Of a stretch of DNA of 64,000 nucleotides, positions 28,716 to 36,510 are shown piece after piece (the stretch's first letter is position 1; each line of letters opens with the position of its first letter). Source of the stretch: Arthrobacter sp. ZGTC131 (lineage in GTDB: Bacteria > Actinomycetota > Actinomycetes > Actinomycetales > Micrococcaceae); NCBI RefSeq assembly GCF_002929275.1, contig NZ_PJIK01000005.1, forward strand, positions 179,279 through 243,278, in the 5' to 3' direction. Made by a program: the position numbers and the translations under genes. Below the pieces are notes generated by a model. It was not told where the DNA came from. It saw only the letters and a list, made by a program, of their open reading frames with translations, and did not search any database.

Positions 28716-28975
28716 ACCTTTTCAACTTGGGCGGCGGGACCGGCGAGACTGCCGGGCCGGCGTCCGCGGCTGTGTGCTCGCGCAAGGCCTGCCGGGCAGA
28801 TGCGTCGTGGCAGCTGCTCTGGAACAACCCAAAGATCCACACGCCGGAGCGCCGGAAGGCGTGGCTAGCGTGCGGCGAGCACAAGGAATGGCTGGAGGAC
28901 TACCTGCAGACACGGGGACTGTGGAGGGAAACAGTTCCGCTCCAGGCCACAACAGCGACCGGCGGGATCGGCTGA
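28712..28975 (+). CDS. Small conserved cysteine-containing protein (often misnamed acetone carboxylase)
   Basis: An 87-aa soluble protein with CSRKACRADASW, IHTPERRKAWLACGEHKEWL and LEDYLQTRG. The Cys-x4-Cys and later Cys/His could bind a metal ion. This short actinobacterial family is widely annotated as acetone carboxylase without support. The start overlaps the DUF3099 stop (ATGA), and its stop immediately precedes the SURF1 ATG, so translation is coupled. Its conserved place beside SURF1 hints at a role in respiratory assembly, which is inference. Confidence 0.8.
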   Translation: MNLFNLGGGTGETAGPASAAVCSRKACRADASWQLLWNNPKIHTPERRKAWLACGEHKEWLEDYLQTRGLWRETVPLQATTATGGIG

Positions 28976-29854
28976 ATGTACCGTTTCCTGTTCTCGAGCA
29001 AATGGCTCGGGTACCTACTGCTGGCCGCAATCTTTGCCGCCGGTTGCGTCTTCCTGGGCCGCTGGCAGATGGACCGGCGGGCTGAAACGCTCGCCGAAAT
29101 CCAGCGCGTTACCTCCAATTACTCGGCCACCCCCATCAGCTTCAACGACGCCAGGGACGACTTCCGGCAGTTGAACCCGGACAATGAGTGGACGCAAGTG
29201 GAACTCCGGGGCAGCTACGACGTCACGGGGCAACGGATTGTGCGTAACCGTCCGCTCAACGGCCAGCCGGGCTACGAGGTGGTGGTGCCCTTTAAGCTCG
29301 TCTCAGGCGAAACCGTGGTGATTGACCGCGGCTGGCTGCCCATTGGCAACAACAACCCGGGGCGCCCGGACTCCATTCCGGCCCCGCCGTCCGGGCAGAT
29401 CACCGCGGTGGTACGGCTGAAGCACGGCGAACCGGCCCTGCAGCGCGGTGCGCCAGACGGCCAGCTCGCGTCCATCGACCTGCCTGCCTACTCCGCTCAG
29501 CTGGGATACCCGCTCATGACGGGAGCCTACGGGCAGCTCGCCTCCGAAACGCCGCCCTCAGCGGACATGCCGCAGCCGTTCCCCATGCCGTCGGTTGAAG
29601 AGGGGACGCACCTGTCCTACTCGCTCCAGTGGTTCGCTTTCGGCATCCTGATGTTTGTCGGCTTCGGCTACGCAGCCCGCCAGCAGGCACGCAACGCGGC
29701 CATCGATGCCGAGGACGCCGAAGCAGCCGCCGCCGGCGGTGCGCCCTCCGACGCCAGTGCGGGAGCCCGCCGTCGTCCGCCGGTAGCGCGAAAGCGCAAG
29801 CACCCCACGGCGGAAGAAGAGGAAGACGCGATCCTGGATGCCCAAGGCTACTGA
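28976..29854 (+). CDS. SURF1-family cytochrome oxidase assembly protein
   Basis: A 292-aa membrane protein with the SURF1 layout: one helix at the N-terminus (WLGYLLLAAIFAAGCVFLG then RWQMDRRAET), a large extracytoplasmic domain with NRPLNGQPGYEVVVPFKL and VDRGWLPIGNN, and a second helix near residues 213-233 (SLQWFAFGILMFVGFGYAAR). SURF1 helps insert heme a into cytochrome c oxidase. A basic tail of ~50 residues (RRRPPVARKRKHP) follows. The ATG is adjacent to the previous TGA and the 3' end overlaps the YbaK gene. Confidence 0.9.
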   Translation: MYRFLFSSKWLGYLLLAAIFAAGCVFLGRWQMDRRAETLAEIQRVTSNYSATPISFNDARDDFRQLNPDNEWTQVELRGSYDVTGQRIVRNRPLNGQPGYEVVVPFKLVSGETVVIDRGWLPIGNNNPGRPDSIPAPPSGQITAVVRLKHGEPALQRGAPDGQLASIDLPAYSAQLGYPLMTGAYGQLASETPPSADMPQPFPMPSVEEGTHLSYSLQWFAFGILMFVGFGYAARQQARNAAIDAEDAEAAAAGGAPSDASAGARRRPPVARKRKHPTAEEEEDAILDAQGY

Positions 29855-30338
29855 CGACAGGAGTACGGACATCCTTCCCGATCCCGTGGCTAATGTGAGG
29901 CGCGCCCTGACCGAGGCCGGTGCCCGCGACACCGTCACCGTCCTGACGGACAAGGTCCCGACGGCGGCTGCCGCGGCTGCGGCGCTCGGCTGCGACGTCG
30001 CGGCCATCACCAACAGCCTGGTGTTCGAACTCGACGGCGCTCCCCTGCTGATCCTGGCCAGCGGCGCGGCGAAAGTGGACGTTCGGTTGGTTGCCTCGCA
30101 GCTGGGAGGCGGAAAGATCCGCCGCGCTGCCCCGGACTTCGTCCTCCACCACACAGGGCAGGAAGTAGGAGGCGTGGCCCCCGTCGGCCACCCAGAAAGG
30201 ATCAAAACCCTGCTGGACGAGTCCCTAAAAAACCACGATCTCCTCTGGGCAGGAGCCGGAGACCACAACTCGATGTTCTCCATCACCTACCAAGACCTGC
30301 AAAGGATCACGGCAGCCAAGGAAATGCCGGTCCGCTAA
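29838..30338 (+). CDS. YbaK/EbsC-family protein (aminoacyl-tRNA deacylase-like)
   Basis: A 166-aa protein with the YbaK editing fold: PTAAAAAAALGCDVAAI, SLVFELDGAPLLILASGAAKVD, and GVAPVGHPERIKTLLDESL. YbaK/ProX enzymes clear mischarged tRNAs. The Lys of the substrate pocket (KSL or KTL in YbaK) is replaced by Asn59 (ITNSLVF). The actinobacterial subgroup commonly carries Asn here, so the deacylase activity is uncertain. It overlaps the end of the SURF1 gene by 17 bp and ends the operon. Confidence 0.83.
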   Translation: MPKATDDRSTDILPDPVANVRRALTEAGARDTVTVLTDKVPTAAAAAAALGCDVAAITNSLVFELDGAPLLILASGAAKVDVRLVASQLGGGKIRRAAPDFVLHHTGQEVGGVAPVGHPERIKTLLDESLKNHDLLWAGAGDHNSMFSITYQDLQRITAAKEMPVR

Positions 30339-30383
30339 GCAGCGGCAAGCTGACTGGTGAGAAACGCGCGAGCGAAGCAGCGA

Positions 30384-30500
30384 GGGTGATTTGCGTAGCG
30401 TGCGTCAAAGGCGTGGGCCCACGCCGTCAGGGTTCCCTGGCCGAGCTTGCGAGGTTAGGGAGACGGTGGGGAGAACGAGCGAGCACGCGGCAAATTACGC
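30384..30500. repeat. REP-like intergenic repeat, copy 1, within a convergent spacer
   Basis: The 214-bp gap between the YbaK-like and ABC-F genes contains a ~60-bp element (30415-30475) nearly identical to the tandem pair at 38.9 kb; the core CCCTGGCCGAGCTTGCGAGG is shared exactly. The core folds as CCCTGGCC / GGTTAGGG around a 10-nt loop. Flanking GTGATTTGCGTAGCGTGC (from 30387) and GCACGCGGCAAATTAC (30488-30503) are imperfect inverted repeats that could bring the ends together. Confidence 0.75.
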
Positions 30501-30552
30501 GCGCTGCGCAGCGGACGCAACCTGCCGCCGAAACTCAGCCAAAAGGATGAGG

Positions 30553-32151
30553 CTATGCCAGCGTAATCAGGTCCAGGTAATCTTCGTTCCAGTGGTCCTC
30601 GACGCCGTCGGGCAGCAAAACAACACGCTCGGGATTCAATGCCTCGACAGCGCCCTCGTCGTGGCTCACCAGAACAACGGCACCGGCGTAGTTCCGCAGT
30701 GCCCCGAGGATTTCGGCGCGGCTGGCGGGGTCCAGGTTATTGGTGGGCTCGTCCAGGAGCAGCACGTTGGCGCTCGAGGCAACGATGGTGGCCAGCGCCA
30801 GGCGGGTCTTTTCGCCGCCGGACAGCACCCCGGCGGGCTTGTCGACGTCGTCGCCGGAGAACAGGAACGAGCCCAGGATGCCGCGGACCTCGGCGTCCTT
30901 CATGTCGGGAGCGGAAGAACGCATGTTCTCCAGCACGGTGCGGTTGACGTCGAGCGTTTCATGTTCCTGGGCGTAGTAGCCCACCTTCAGGCCGTGGCCG
31001 GGGATGACTTCGCCGGTGTCGGGCTTGTCCACGCCGGCGAGCATGCGCAGGAGGGTGGTCTTGCCGGCGCCGTTGAGGCCCAGGATGACAACCTTGGAAC
31101 CACGGTCGATGGCCAGGTCCACGTCGGTGAAGATTTCCAGTGAGCCGTAGGACTTGCTGAGCCCGTCCGCGGTGAGCGGGGTCTTGCCGCAGGGCGACGG
31201 GTCGGGGAAGCGGAGGGCGGCCACGCGGTCGTTTTCGCGCACTGCTTCCAGCCCGCTGAGCAGTCGTTCGGCGCGCTTGGCCATGTTCTGCGCTGCAACG
31301 GCCTTGGTGGCCTTCGCCCGCATCTTGTTGGCCTGGTCGAACAGGACCTGGGCCTTCTTTTCGGCGTTGGCGCGTTCCCGCTTGCGGGCGCGTTCATCTG
31401 TTTCGCGCTGCGTCAGGTAGCGCTTCCAGTCCATGTTGTAGAAGTCGATCTGGGCGCGGTTGGCGTCCAGCAGGAACACCTTGTTGACGGTGGCCTCGAG
31501 CAGCTCGGTATCGTGGCTGATCACGATCAGTCCGCCCTGGTGGTTCTTGAGGAAGTCACGCAGCCAGGCGATGGAATCGGCATCGAGGTGGTTGGTGGGC
31601 TCATCGAGGAGCATGGTCTCGGCGTCCGAGTACAGGATGCGGGCGAGCTCCACGCGGCGCCGCTGGCCGCCGGACAGGGTCCTGAGGGGCTGGTTCAGCA
31701 GGCGGTCCGGCAGGGCGAGGTTCGAGCAGATGGCTGCGGCCTCGGCTTCGGCAGCATAACCGCCGGCGGCCAGGAACTCGGATTCGAGGCGGTCGTAGCG
31801 GTTCATCGCCTTGCGCTGAACGGTGGCGTCCTCGCTGGCCATCTCTTCGTGGGCCACGCGGAGCTTGCCGACGGCGACGTCCAAGCCGCGGACAGAGAGG
31901 ATCCGGTCCCGCGCGAGTTGCTCCATGTCCGGGGTGCGGGGGTCCTGCGGCAGGTACCCGATCTCGCCGGTGCGGGTCACCTTGCCGGCCGCTGGAAGGC
32001 CCTCGCCCGCAAGCACGCGGGTGAGCGTCGTCTTGCCTGCACCGTTGCGGCCCACGAGGCCGATCTTGTCTCCCTTGTCGACCCGGAAGCTCACCTGGTC
32101 CATGAGCAGCCGGGCGCCGGCGCGCAGTTCAAGATCCTGGACGGTAATCAA
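30553..32151 (-). CDS. ABC-F family ATPase (translation factor-like)
   Basis: A 532-aa soluble protein of two ABC domains joined by a ~80-residue charged helical linker and without membrane segments. Domain 1 has GRNGAGKTTLTRVL, LSGGQRRRVELARIL and LLDEPTNHLDADS; domain 2 has GLNGAGKTTLLRML, LSGGEKTRLALATIV and LLDEPTNNLDPAS. The linker (RETDERARKRERANAEKKAQ) is rich in Lys/Arg/Glu, as expected for the P-site-tRNA-contacting arm. ABC-F proteins act on ribosomes in translation control or antibiotic protection. No antibiotic link is visible; the gene order resembles the housekeeping Rv1473-like member. Confidence 0.92.
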   Translation of the reverse strand: MITVQDLELRAGARLLMDQVSFRVDKGDKIGLVGRNGAGKTTLTRVLAGEGLPAAGKVTRTGEIGYLPQDPRTPDMEQLARDRILSVRGLDVAVGKLRVAHEEMASEDATVQRKAMNRYDRLESEFLAAGGYAAEAEAAAICSNLALPDRLLNQPLRTLSGGQRRRVELARILYSDAETMLLDEPTNHLDADSIAWLRDFLKNHQGGLIVISHDTELLEATVNKVFLLDANRAQIDFYNMDWKRYLTQRETDERARKRERANAEKKAQVLFDQANKMRAKATKAVAAQNMAKRAERLLSGLEAVRENDRVAALRFPDPSPCGKTPLTADGLSKSYGSLEIFTDVDLAIDRGSKVVILGLNGAGKTTLLRMLAGVDKPDTGEVIPGHGLKVGYYAQEHETLDVNRTVLENMRSSAPDMKDAEVRGILGSFLFSGDDVDKPAGVLSGGEKTRLALATIVASSANVLLLDEPTNNLDPASRAEILGALRNYAGAVVLVSHDEGAVEALNPERVVLLPDGVEDHWNEDYLDLITLA

Positions 32152-32452
32152 AGCAGGTAAGGCCTTTCACAACAGGGAAACGCCGCGGCACAGCGGATGG
32201 AAACTGGTGGGTGCCGGGACGGTGCGGCCGGGAGAACGGCCTCTACAAGTCTACCGGCCGCAGCAAGGCTCCATAACCGGACGCCGCAGGAGGCCCCGGA
32301 CGCCATTTATTGCGGACGCCGCCGACCGTTTGTGCCGTGCCCTCAGCCTAAGCGGCCCAGCCTTGTAGGACCACTACAAAATGGCCGTATTCCGGGGCCA
32401 GTAACGTCGACATCAGCCGATAATTGTTTGTACTTCTCCGACAGGACCTGCC
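32152..32452. promoter_or_regulatory. Divergent ABC-F / bioY promoter region with a 17-bp palindrome
   Basis: About 300 bp without a gene. TTGTAG-N5-CTACAA at 32363-32379, 73 bp before bioY, is the only clear dyad and could be an operator for a biotin-responsive regulator. It does not obviously match the classical BirA or BioQ consensus. No riboswitch-like structure was recognised. Confidence 0.5.
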
Positions 32453-33088
32453 ATGACCCAGACCCATTCAGCCAGCACTGGCCAGCAAACCAAGCGCAGC
32501 CGCTGGAACGCCACCGACCTCGGACTCATCGCAGTCTTCGCCGCGCTGGTGGCCGGTTCGGCCCTCGTCGCGGCCATTCCGGTGGGCGGGCTGGGCGTCC
32601 CCATCACGCTGCAGACCCTCGCCGTGATCCTGACCGGACTGGCGCTCGGCCCCGGCCGGGCCTTCGCCGCCGTCGGCCTTTACACGCTCCTCGGCCTCGC
32701 CGGCCTTCCCATCTTCAGCGGCGGGCGCAGCGGGCTGGGCATTCTGGCCGGCCCGTCGGCCGGCTACATCGTGGCGTTTCCCCTGGCTGCCGCAGCGGTA
32801 GGCTGGCTCGCCGCCGTCGTCATCCGCCGGACACTGAAGTACCGGGGCGTGTTCCTGTTCGCGGCCGCGATGGTCACCAGCATCGTGGTGATCCACGGTC
32901 TCGGTGTGCTCGGCATGATGGTCAACGCCAAGCTGGAGCTTTCCAAAGCCTTCCTTGCAGACCTCGCCTACTACCCCGGCGACATCATCAAGAACGTCCT
33001 CGCCGTCACTGTCGCCCTCGCCCTGCACAAGGCCTTCCCCGACCTGCTGGTCCGCCGGGTCCGGCCGCTGGGCGCACCGCAGCAGTGA
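32453..33088 (+). CDS. bioY: BioY, biotin-binding S component of an ECF transporter
   Basis: A 211-aa membrane protein with six helices and the BioY signatures VPITLQTLAVILTGLALGPGRAF and GLYTLLGLAGLPIFSGGRSGL, ending the conserved part with GPSAGYIVAFPLAA. It captures biotin at the membrane. It is followed by ecfA and ecfT with 4-bp overlaps, forming a complete dedicated BioMNY-type importer. No biotin synthesis gene is in the window. Confidence 0.95.
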   Translation: MTQTHSASTGQQTKRSRWNATDLGLIAVFAALVAGSALVAAIPVGGLGVPITLQTLAVILTGLALGPGRAFAAVGLYTLLGLAGLPIFSGGRSGLGILAGPSAGYIVAFPLAAAAVGWLAAVVIRRTLKYRGVFLFAAAMVTSIVVIHGLGVLGMMVNAKLELSKAFLADLAYYPGDIIKNVLAVTVALALHKAFPDLLVRRVRPLGAPQQ

Positions 33089-33855
33089 GCACCGTTTCCC
33101 TCAGCGACGTTGAGGTCCGGGTGGCAGTCGATGGCAGCCCGGACCCCAAGGTCCTGCTCCAGGACGTAACACTCAGCCTGACGGAGCAGCGGATCGGCGT
33201 GATCGGCGCCAACGGATCCGGCAAGTCCACGCTCCTGCGCCTGCTCAACGGCCTGGTTGCACCGACCGGCGGGTCGGTCACCGTCAACGGCTCCGATACC
33301 GTCCGAAATGTCCGGGCCGTGCGGCAGCAGGTGGGCTTTGTCTTCACCGATCCCCTGTCCCAGCTGGTCATGCCCACCGGCCGCGAGGACGTTGAATTGT
33401 CCCTGCGGCGCTCCGTGCGGAACGGGCCGGAACGCCGCCGCCAGGCCGACGACGCACTGGGCCGCTTCGGCCTGCTCCACCTCGCCGACCAGAGCATCTA
33501 CGAGCTCTCGGGCGGGGAACGCCAGCTCCTCGCCCTCGCCGCCGTGCTGGCTGTGGAACCGGACGTGCTGGTGCTGGACGAGCCGTCAACGCTTCTGGAC
33601 CTCAGGAACCGCGAACTGCTGCGCCGGACGCTGGCCGGGCTCCGCCAGCAGATCGTCATGTCGACCCACGACCTTGAGCTGGCCCTCGACATGGACCGCG
33701 TCCTGGTGGTCGAGGCCGGCCGGATAGCGTACGACGGCGGTGCTGCCGCCGCCGTCGCGCATTACCGCGCCCTGTGCGCGAACAGCCTTGAGGTTCCGCA
33801 CGGCCGTAACGTGGCTGGCAGTGTCGACGCATCCGGCAGGAGTGAAGCCCGGTGA
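33085..33855 (+). CDS. bioM: ECF transporter ATPase (BioM/EcfA)
   Basis: A 256-aa ATPase energising the biotin importer: Walker A GANGSGKSTLLRL, Q-loop VGFVFTDPLSQLVMPT (the ECF-type Q-helix region), signature LSGGERQLLALAAVL, Walker B VLVLDEPSTLLDL, and switch His in MSTHDLELAL. The GTG start overlaps the bioY stop (GTGA). The open frame extends far upstream but that part is shadow. A single ATPase probably works as a homodimer. Confidence 0.93.
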   Translation: MSTVSLSDVEVRVAVDGSPDPKVLLQDVTLSLTEQRIGVIGANGSGKSTLLRLLNGLVAPTGGSVTVNGSDTVRNVRAVRQQVGFVFTDPLSQLVMPTGREDVELSLRRSVRNGPERRRQADDALGRFGLLHLADQSIYELSGGERQLLALAAVLAVEPDVLVLDEPSTLLDLRNRELLRRTLAGLRQQIVMSTHDLELALDMDRVLVVEAGRIAYDGGAAAAVAHYRALCANSLEVPHGRNVAGSVDASGRSEAR

Positions 33856-34478
33856 AGGGCAACGGCGTCCTGCTCGCCAACTACGTACCGGGGACTTCGG
33901 TAATCCACCGCATGCCGCTCTGGCTCAAGTTCCTGGTGGTGCTGGCCTGCGGCATGGCCTCATTCCTGATCGTGGACTGGCGCCTGGCGGCCGGCGCCCT
34001 CGCCCTGATGTGCGCGCTGTTCCTGATCAGCGGTGCGGGGCCGGCCCGCCTTTTCCGGGCGGTCCGGCCGCTGCTTCCCGTCCTACTGGCCGTCGGGCTG
34101 TTTCAGTGGTGGCAGCTCGGGGCGCCCACGGCAGGCCGTATCGTCCTGAACATCCTGCTCTGCGTGGTGGCGGCGTCGCTGCTGACGGCAACCACACCGC
34201 TGCACCGGCTGCTCGACGGCGTGGTGTCCCTGGCCCGCCCGTTCCAGCGCTTCGGCGCCGATCCTGAGCGGTTCGCCCTCACCATCGCCATCATGCTGCG
34301 CAGCATCCCGTTCATCGCCGGGGCCTTTGGGGACGTCCGGGATTCGGCCAGGGCCCGGGGCCTGGAACGCAACCCCCGCGCGCTGGTCCTGCCGGTCTTC
34401 ATCACTACCGTCGCGTACGCCCGCCACACCGGAGACGCGCTGGCCGCGCGGGGCCTCGGCGAGCCGGACGACGACTGA
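33852..34478 (+). CDS. bioN: ECF transporter T component (BioN/EcfT)
   Basis: A 208-aa membrane scaffold protein with about five helices, starting VKGNGVLLANYVPGTSVIHRM. The two Ala-Arg-Gly-type coupling motifs of EcfT appear as DSARARGLERNP and DALAARGLGEP, which bind the ATPase. GTG start overlapping the ecfA stop by 4 bp. It completes the bioY-ecfA-ecfT operon. Confidence 0.92.
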   Translation: MKGNGVLLANYVPGTSVIHRMPLWLKFLVVLACGMASFLIVDWRLAAGALALMCALFLISGAGPARLFRAVRPLLPVLLAVGLFQWWQLGAPTAGRIVLNILLCVVAASLLTATTPLHRLLDGVVSLARPFQRFGADPERFALTIAIMLRSIPFIAGAFGDVRDSARARGLERNPRALVLPVFITTVAYARHTGDALAARGLGEPDDD

Positions 34479-34526
34479 GGCCCCTTTGTGGTCGGGTGCT
34501 AAGCGCGGTGCGGAACCCCGTCAGGG

Positions 34527-35231
34527 TCAGGAGCAGGTCTTCAAGATGCTGGCTATGGCGTCATGTTCTGGCTGGGTGACCCACAGCTTGTACTTGGCCT
34601 TCACGGCCGTCTGGCGGGCGACGTATTCGCACCGGAAGGGCTTGCTCGGTGGCAGCCAGGTGGCCGCGTCCTTGTCGGACTTGGCTGAGTTTGTGGGGCC
34701 GTCCGCGGCCATCAGGTTCAGGGGGTCGTTGGCGAGCTGCCTGCGCAACTCGGCGCCGATCTTCTGGGCGCCCTTCTGCCAGGCGTCGCTGAGGGGAACG
34801 ATGTGATCAATCTGCACGGCTGAACTGGTCAGATTGCCCCGAACGAACCCTATGGTCTTGCCGGTGTACTTATCGGACAGCGTGCCCGATGCCACCACGC
34901 AGTTCCGCGTCCCGGGCTTAAACGTCTCACCGATCAGGTCCCGGGCCAGAATGTCGTTCCGGGTGTCACAGCCGTTGCGGTCGATGTCCGCCCACGCCGG
35001 GCCGAACTGGTCGCGGCTGTACCCCGTCTTGGGGGCCCGACCCTTCACCGGTATGGTGCTGAGCTGGGCAATGGCCACCGCTGCGGCTTCCGGCTTCAGC
35101 GCCCCGGGGGCGGCCGATGCGGCCGGGCTGCACCCGGCAAGTCCTCCGGCGAGGAGCAGGGCAGTGAGAATGGCGAGCGTTTTGTTTGCTGGGGCTTTGG
35201 TGGCAGGGCGTGCGATCCTCTTGTCCTTCAA
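34527..35231 (-). CDS. Secreted HNH endonuclease-like lipoprotein (DUF1524)
   Basis: A 234-aa protein with a lipoprotein signal (LTALLLAGGLAGCS; lipobox Cys about residue 34). The mature part has DIDRNGCDTRNDILARDL, and an HNH/ββα-metal core AVQIDHIVPLSDAWQKGA followed by NDPLNLMAADGPTNSAKSDKD, typical of DUF1524/secreted HNH nucleases. Conserved Cys residues may form disulfides. It probably degrades extracellular DNA at the cell surface; whether it is nutritional or competitive is unknown. TTG is the only reasonable start at 35231. Monocistronic. Confidence 0.87.
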   Translation of the reverse strand: MKDKRIARPATKAPANKTLAILTALLLAGGLAGCSPAASAAPGALKPEAAAVAIAQLSTIPVKGRAPKTGYSRDQFGPAWADIDRNGCDTRNDILARDLIGETFKPGTRNCVVASGTLSDKYTGKTIGFVRGNLTSSAVQIDHIVPLSDAWQKGAQKIGAELRRQLANDPLNLMAADGPTNSAKSDKDAATWLPPSKPFRCEYVARQTAVKAKYKLWVTQPEHDAIASILKTCS

Positions 35232-35268
35232 GTGTGCGGCGGCAACGACCAGACTAAACGACCGCGCC

Positions 35269-35289
35269 CGCGTGCAGCGGCTGCACGCG
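35269..35289. terminator. Small hairpin between the thiolase end and the HNH gene start
   Basis: The 9-bp arms CGCGTGCAG and CTGCACGCG enclose CGG. It lies 28 bp after the thiolase stop, with no T-tract. Confidence 0.5.
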
Positions 35290-35316
35290 CCGCCGACGGG
35301 GAGATTGACGTTTCGG

Positions 35317-36510
35317 CTACAGCCGGACGTACCGGAACAGGGCAGCCGTGCCCATGCCGCCAGCGATGCTGATCATCGCCAGGGCGAGCTTGGTCCGGTC
35401 CGGCGTCCGCCGGGCCTGCTCCAGCAGCCTCGTCACCAGGACGGCGCCGGAGGCACCGTAGGCGTGCCCCAGCGCCAGGGCGCCGCCGTCGGCGTTGGCC
35501 CGCTCCGGCCCGATGCCCAGCCGGCCCAGGCAGGCGAGCGTCTGCGAGGCAAACGCCTCGTTGAATTCAACCAGTTCCACATCGTCCGCCCCCACGGCCT
35601 GCGACGCCAGCAGGCGCTCTGCGGCCGAGGCCGCCCCGATGCCAAGGAGCCGGGGCTCCACCCCCGCCGTGTCCGTCCCCAGTACGAGCAGCGCATCCGG
35701 AACGCCCAGTTCCCGGGCACGGGCCAGGGAGGTGAGGACGACGGCGGCGGCGCCGTCTGCGTCGAAACACGAGTTTCCGGCGGTGACCGTTCCGGATTCG
35801 ACGAAGGCCGCGGGAAACCTGCCCATCAGGGCTTCAGTGAGCCGGGGCCGGGGGCCGTCGTCCGCGGAAACCATCCCGGAGGCGGAGGGCAGCGGCACAG
35901 TTTCCCGGCCGAAGGCGCCGTCCGCGGCGGCGGCAACAGCGCGGCGGTGGCTCCGGAGGGCGAATTCGTCCTGCCGTGAGCGGCTGATGCCGAACTCGGC
36001 CGCGACGTTCTCGGCAGCAACCCCCATGTCCGGGTCGCCCAGGCCGTGGGGCGCAAACTGCGCCCGGGCGAAAAAGGCCGGCTCGCCGTCGTCGTTCCGG
36101 TGCGCGCGCAGCGGTGCGGTGCTGATGCTTTCCACTCCCCCGGCCAGATAGACGCCGCCGCCCGCGGCGACGAGCCGGGACGCGAGGACGATGGCGTCCA
36201 GCCCGGAGCCGCATTGCCGGTCCACGGTGAGTCCCGGGACTGTCACGGGAAGCCCGGCCTCAAGGGCCGCCAGCCGCGCCACGTTGCCACCGCCACCCAC
36301 CGCATTGCCGATCACGAGGTCGGTCACTTCCGACGGCGCCGCACCCGATTGGGCCAGAAGTGCATTGACCACGGGCGCGAGGAGCTCGTGTGCTCGGAGA
36401 TGCTTGAGCTGGCCGTTGGCCCGGCAGATGGGCGTGCGCAGGGCCGCGATGATCACCGGCTGCCGCTCAGCAGGAAGGGCCTCCGGCGTCGGCATGTGCA
36501 TGTCAGGCAA
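35317..36510 (-). CDS. Thiolase-family protein with altered second catalytic Cys
   Basis: A 397-aa thiolase. The nucleophile Cys is present in VDRQCGSGLDAIVLAS, NEAFASQTLACL and ALALGHAYGASGAVL carry the Asn/His sites, but the C-terminal CxG motif reads ISIAGGMGTAALF, with Ser where the acid/base Cys is expected. It overlaps the upstream acyl-CoA ligase gene by 8 bp, so the two probably act in one pathway. Activity may be reduced or changed to a different condensing or hydrolytic reaction. Differs strongly from the thiolase at 0.9 kb. Confidence 0.85.
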   Translation of the reverse strand: MPDMHMPTPEALPAERQPVIIAALRTPICRANGQLKHLRAHELLAPVVNALLAQSGAAPSEVTDLVIGNAVGGGGNVARLAALEAGLPVTVPGLTVDRQCGSGLDAIVLASRLVAAGGGVYLAGGVESISTAPLRAHRNDDGEPAFFARAQFAPHGLGDPDMGVAAENVAAEFGISRSRQDEFALRSHRRAVAAAADGAFGRETVPLPSASGMVSADDGPRPRLTEALMGRFPAAFVESGTVTAGNSCFDADGAAAVVLTSLARARELGVPDALLVLGTDTAGVEPRLLGIGAASAAERLLASQAVGADDVELVEFNEAFASQTLACLGRLGIGPERANADGGALALGHAYGASGAVLVTRLLEQARRTPDRTKLALAMISIAGGMGTAALFRYVRL

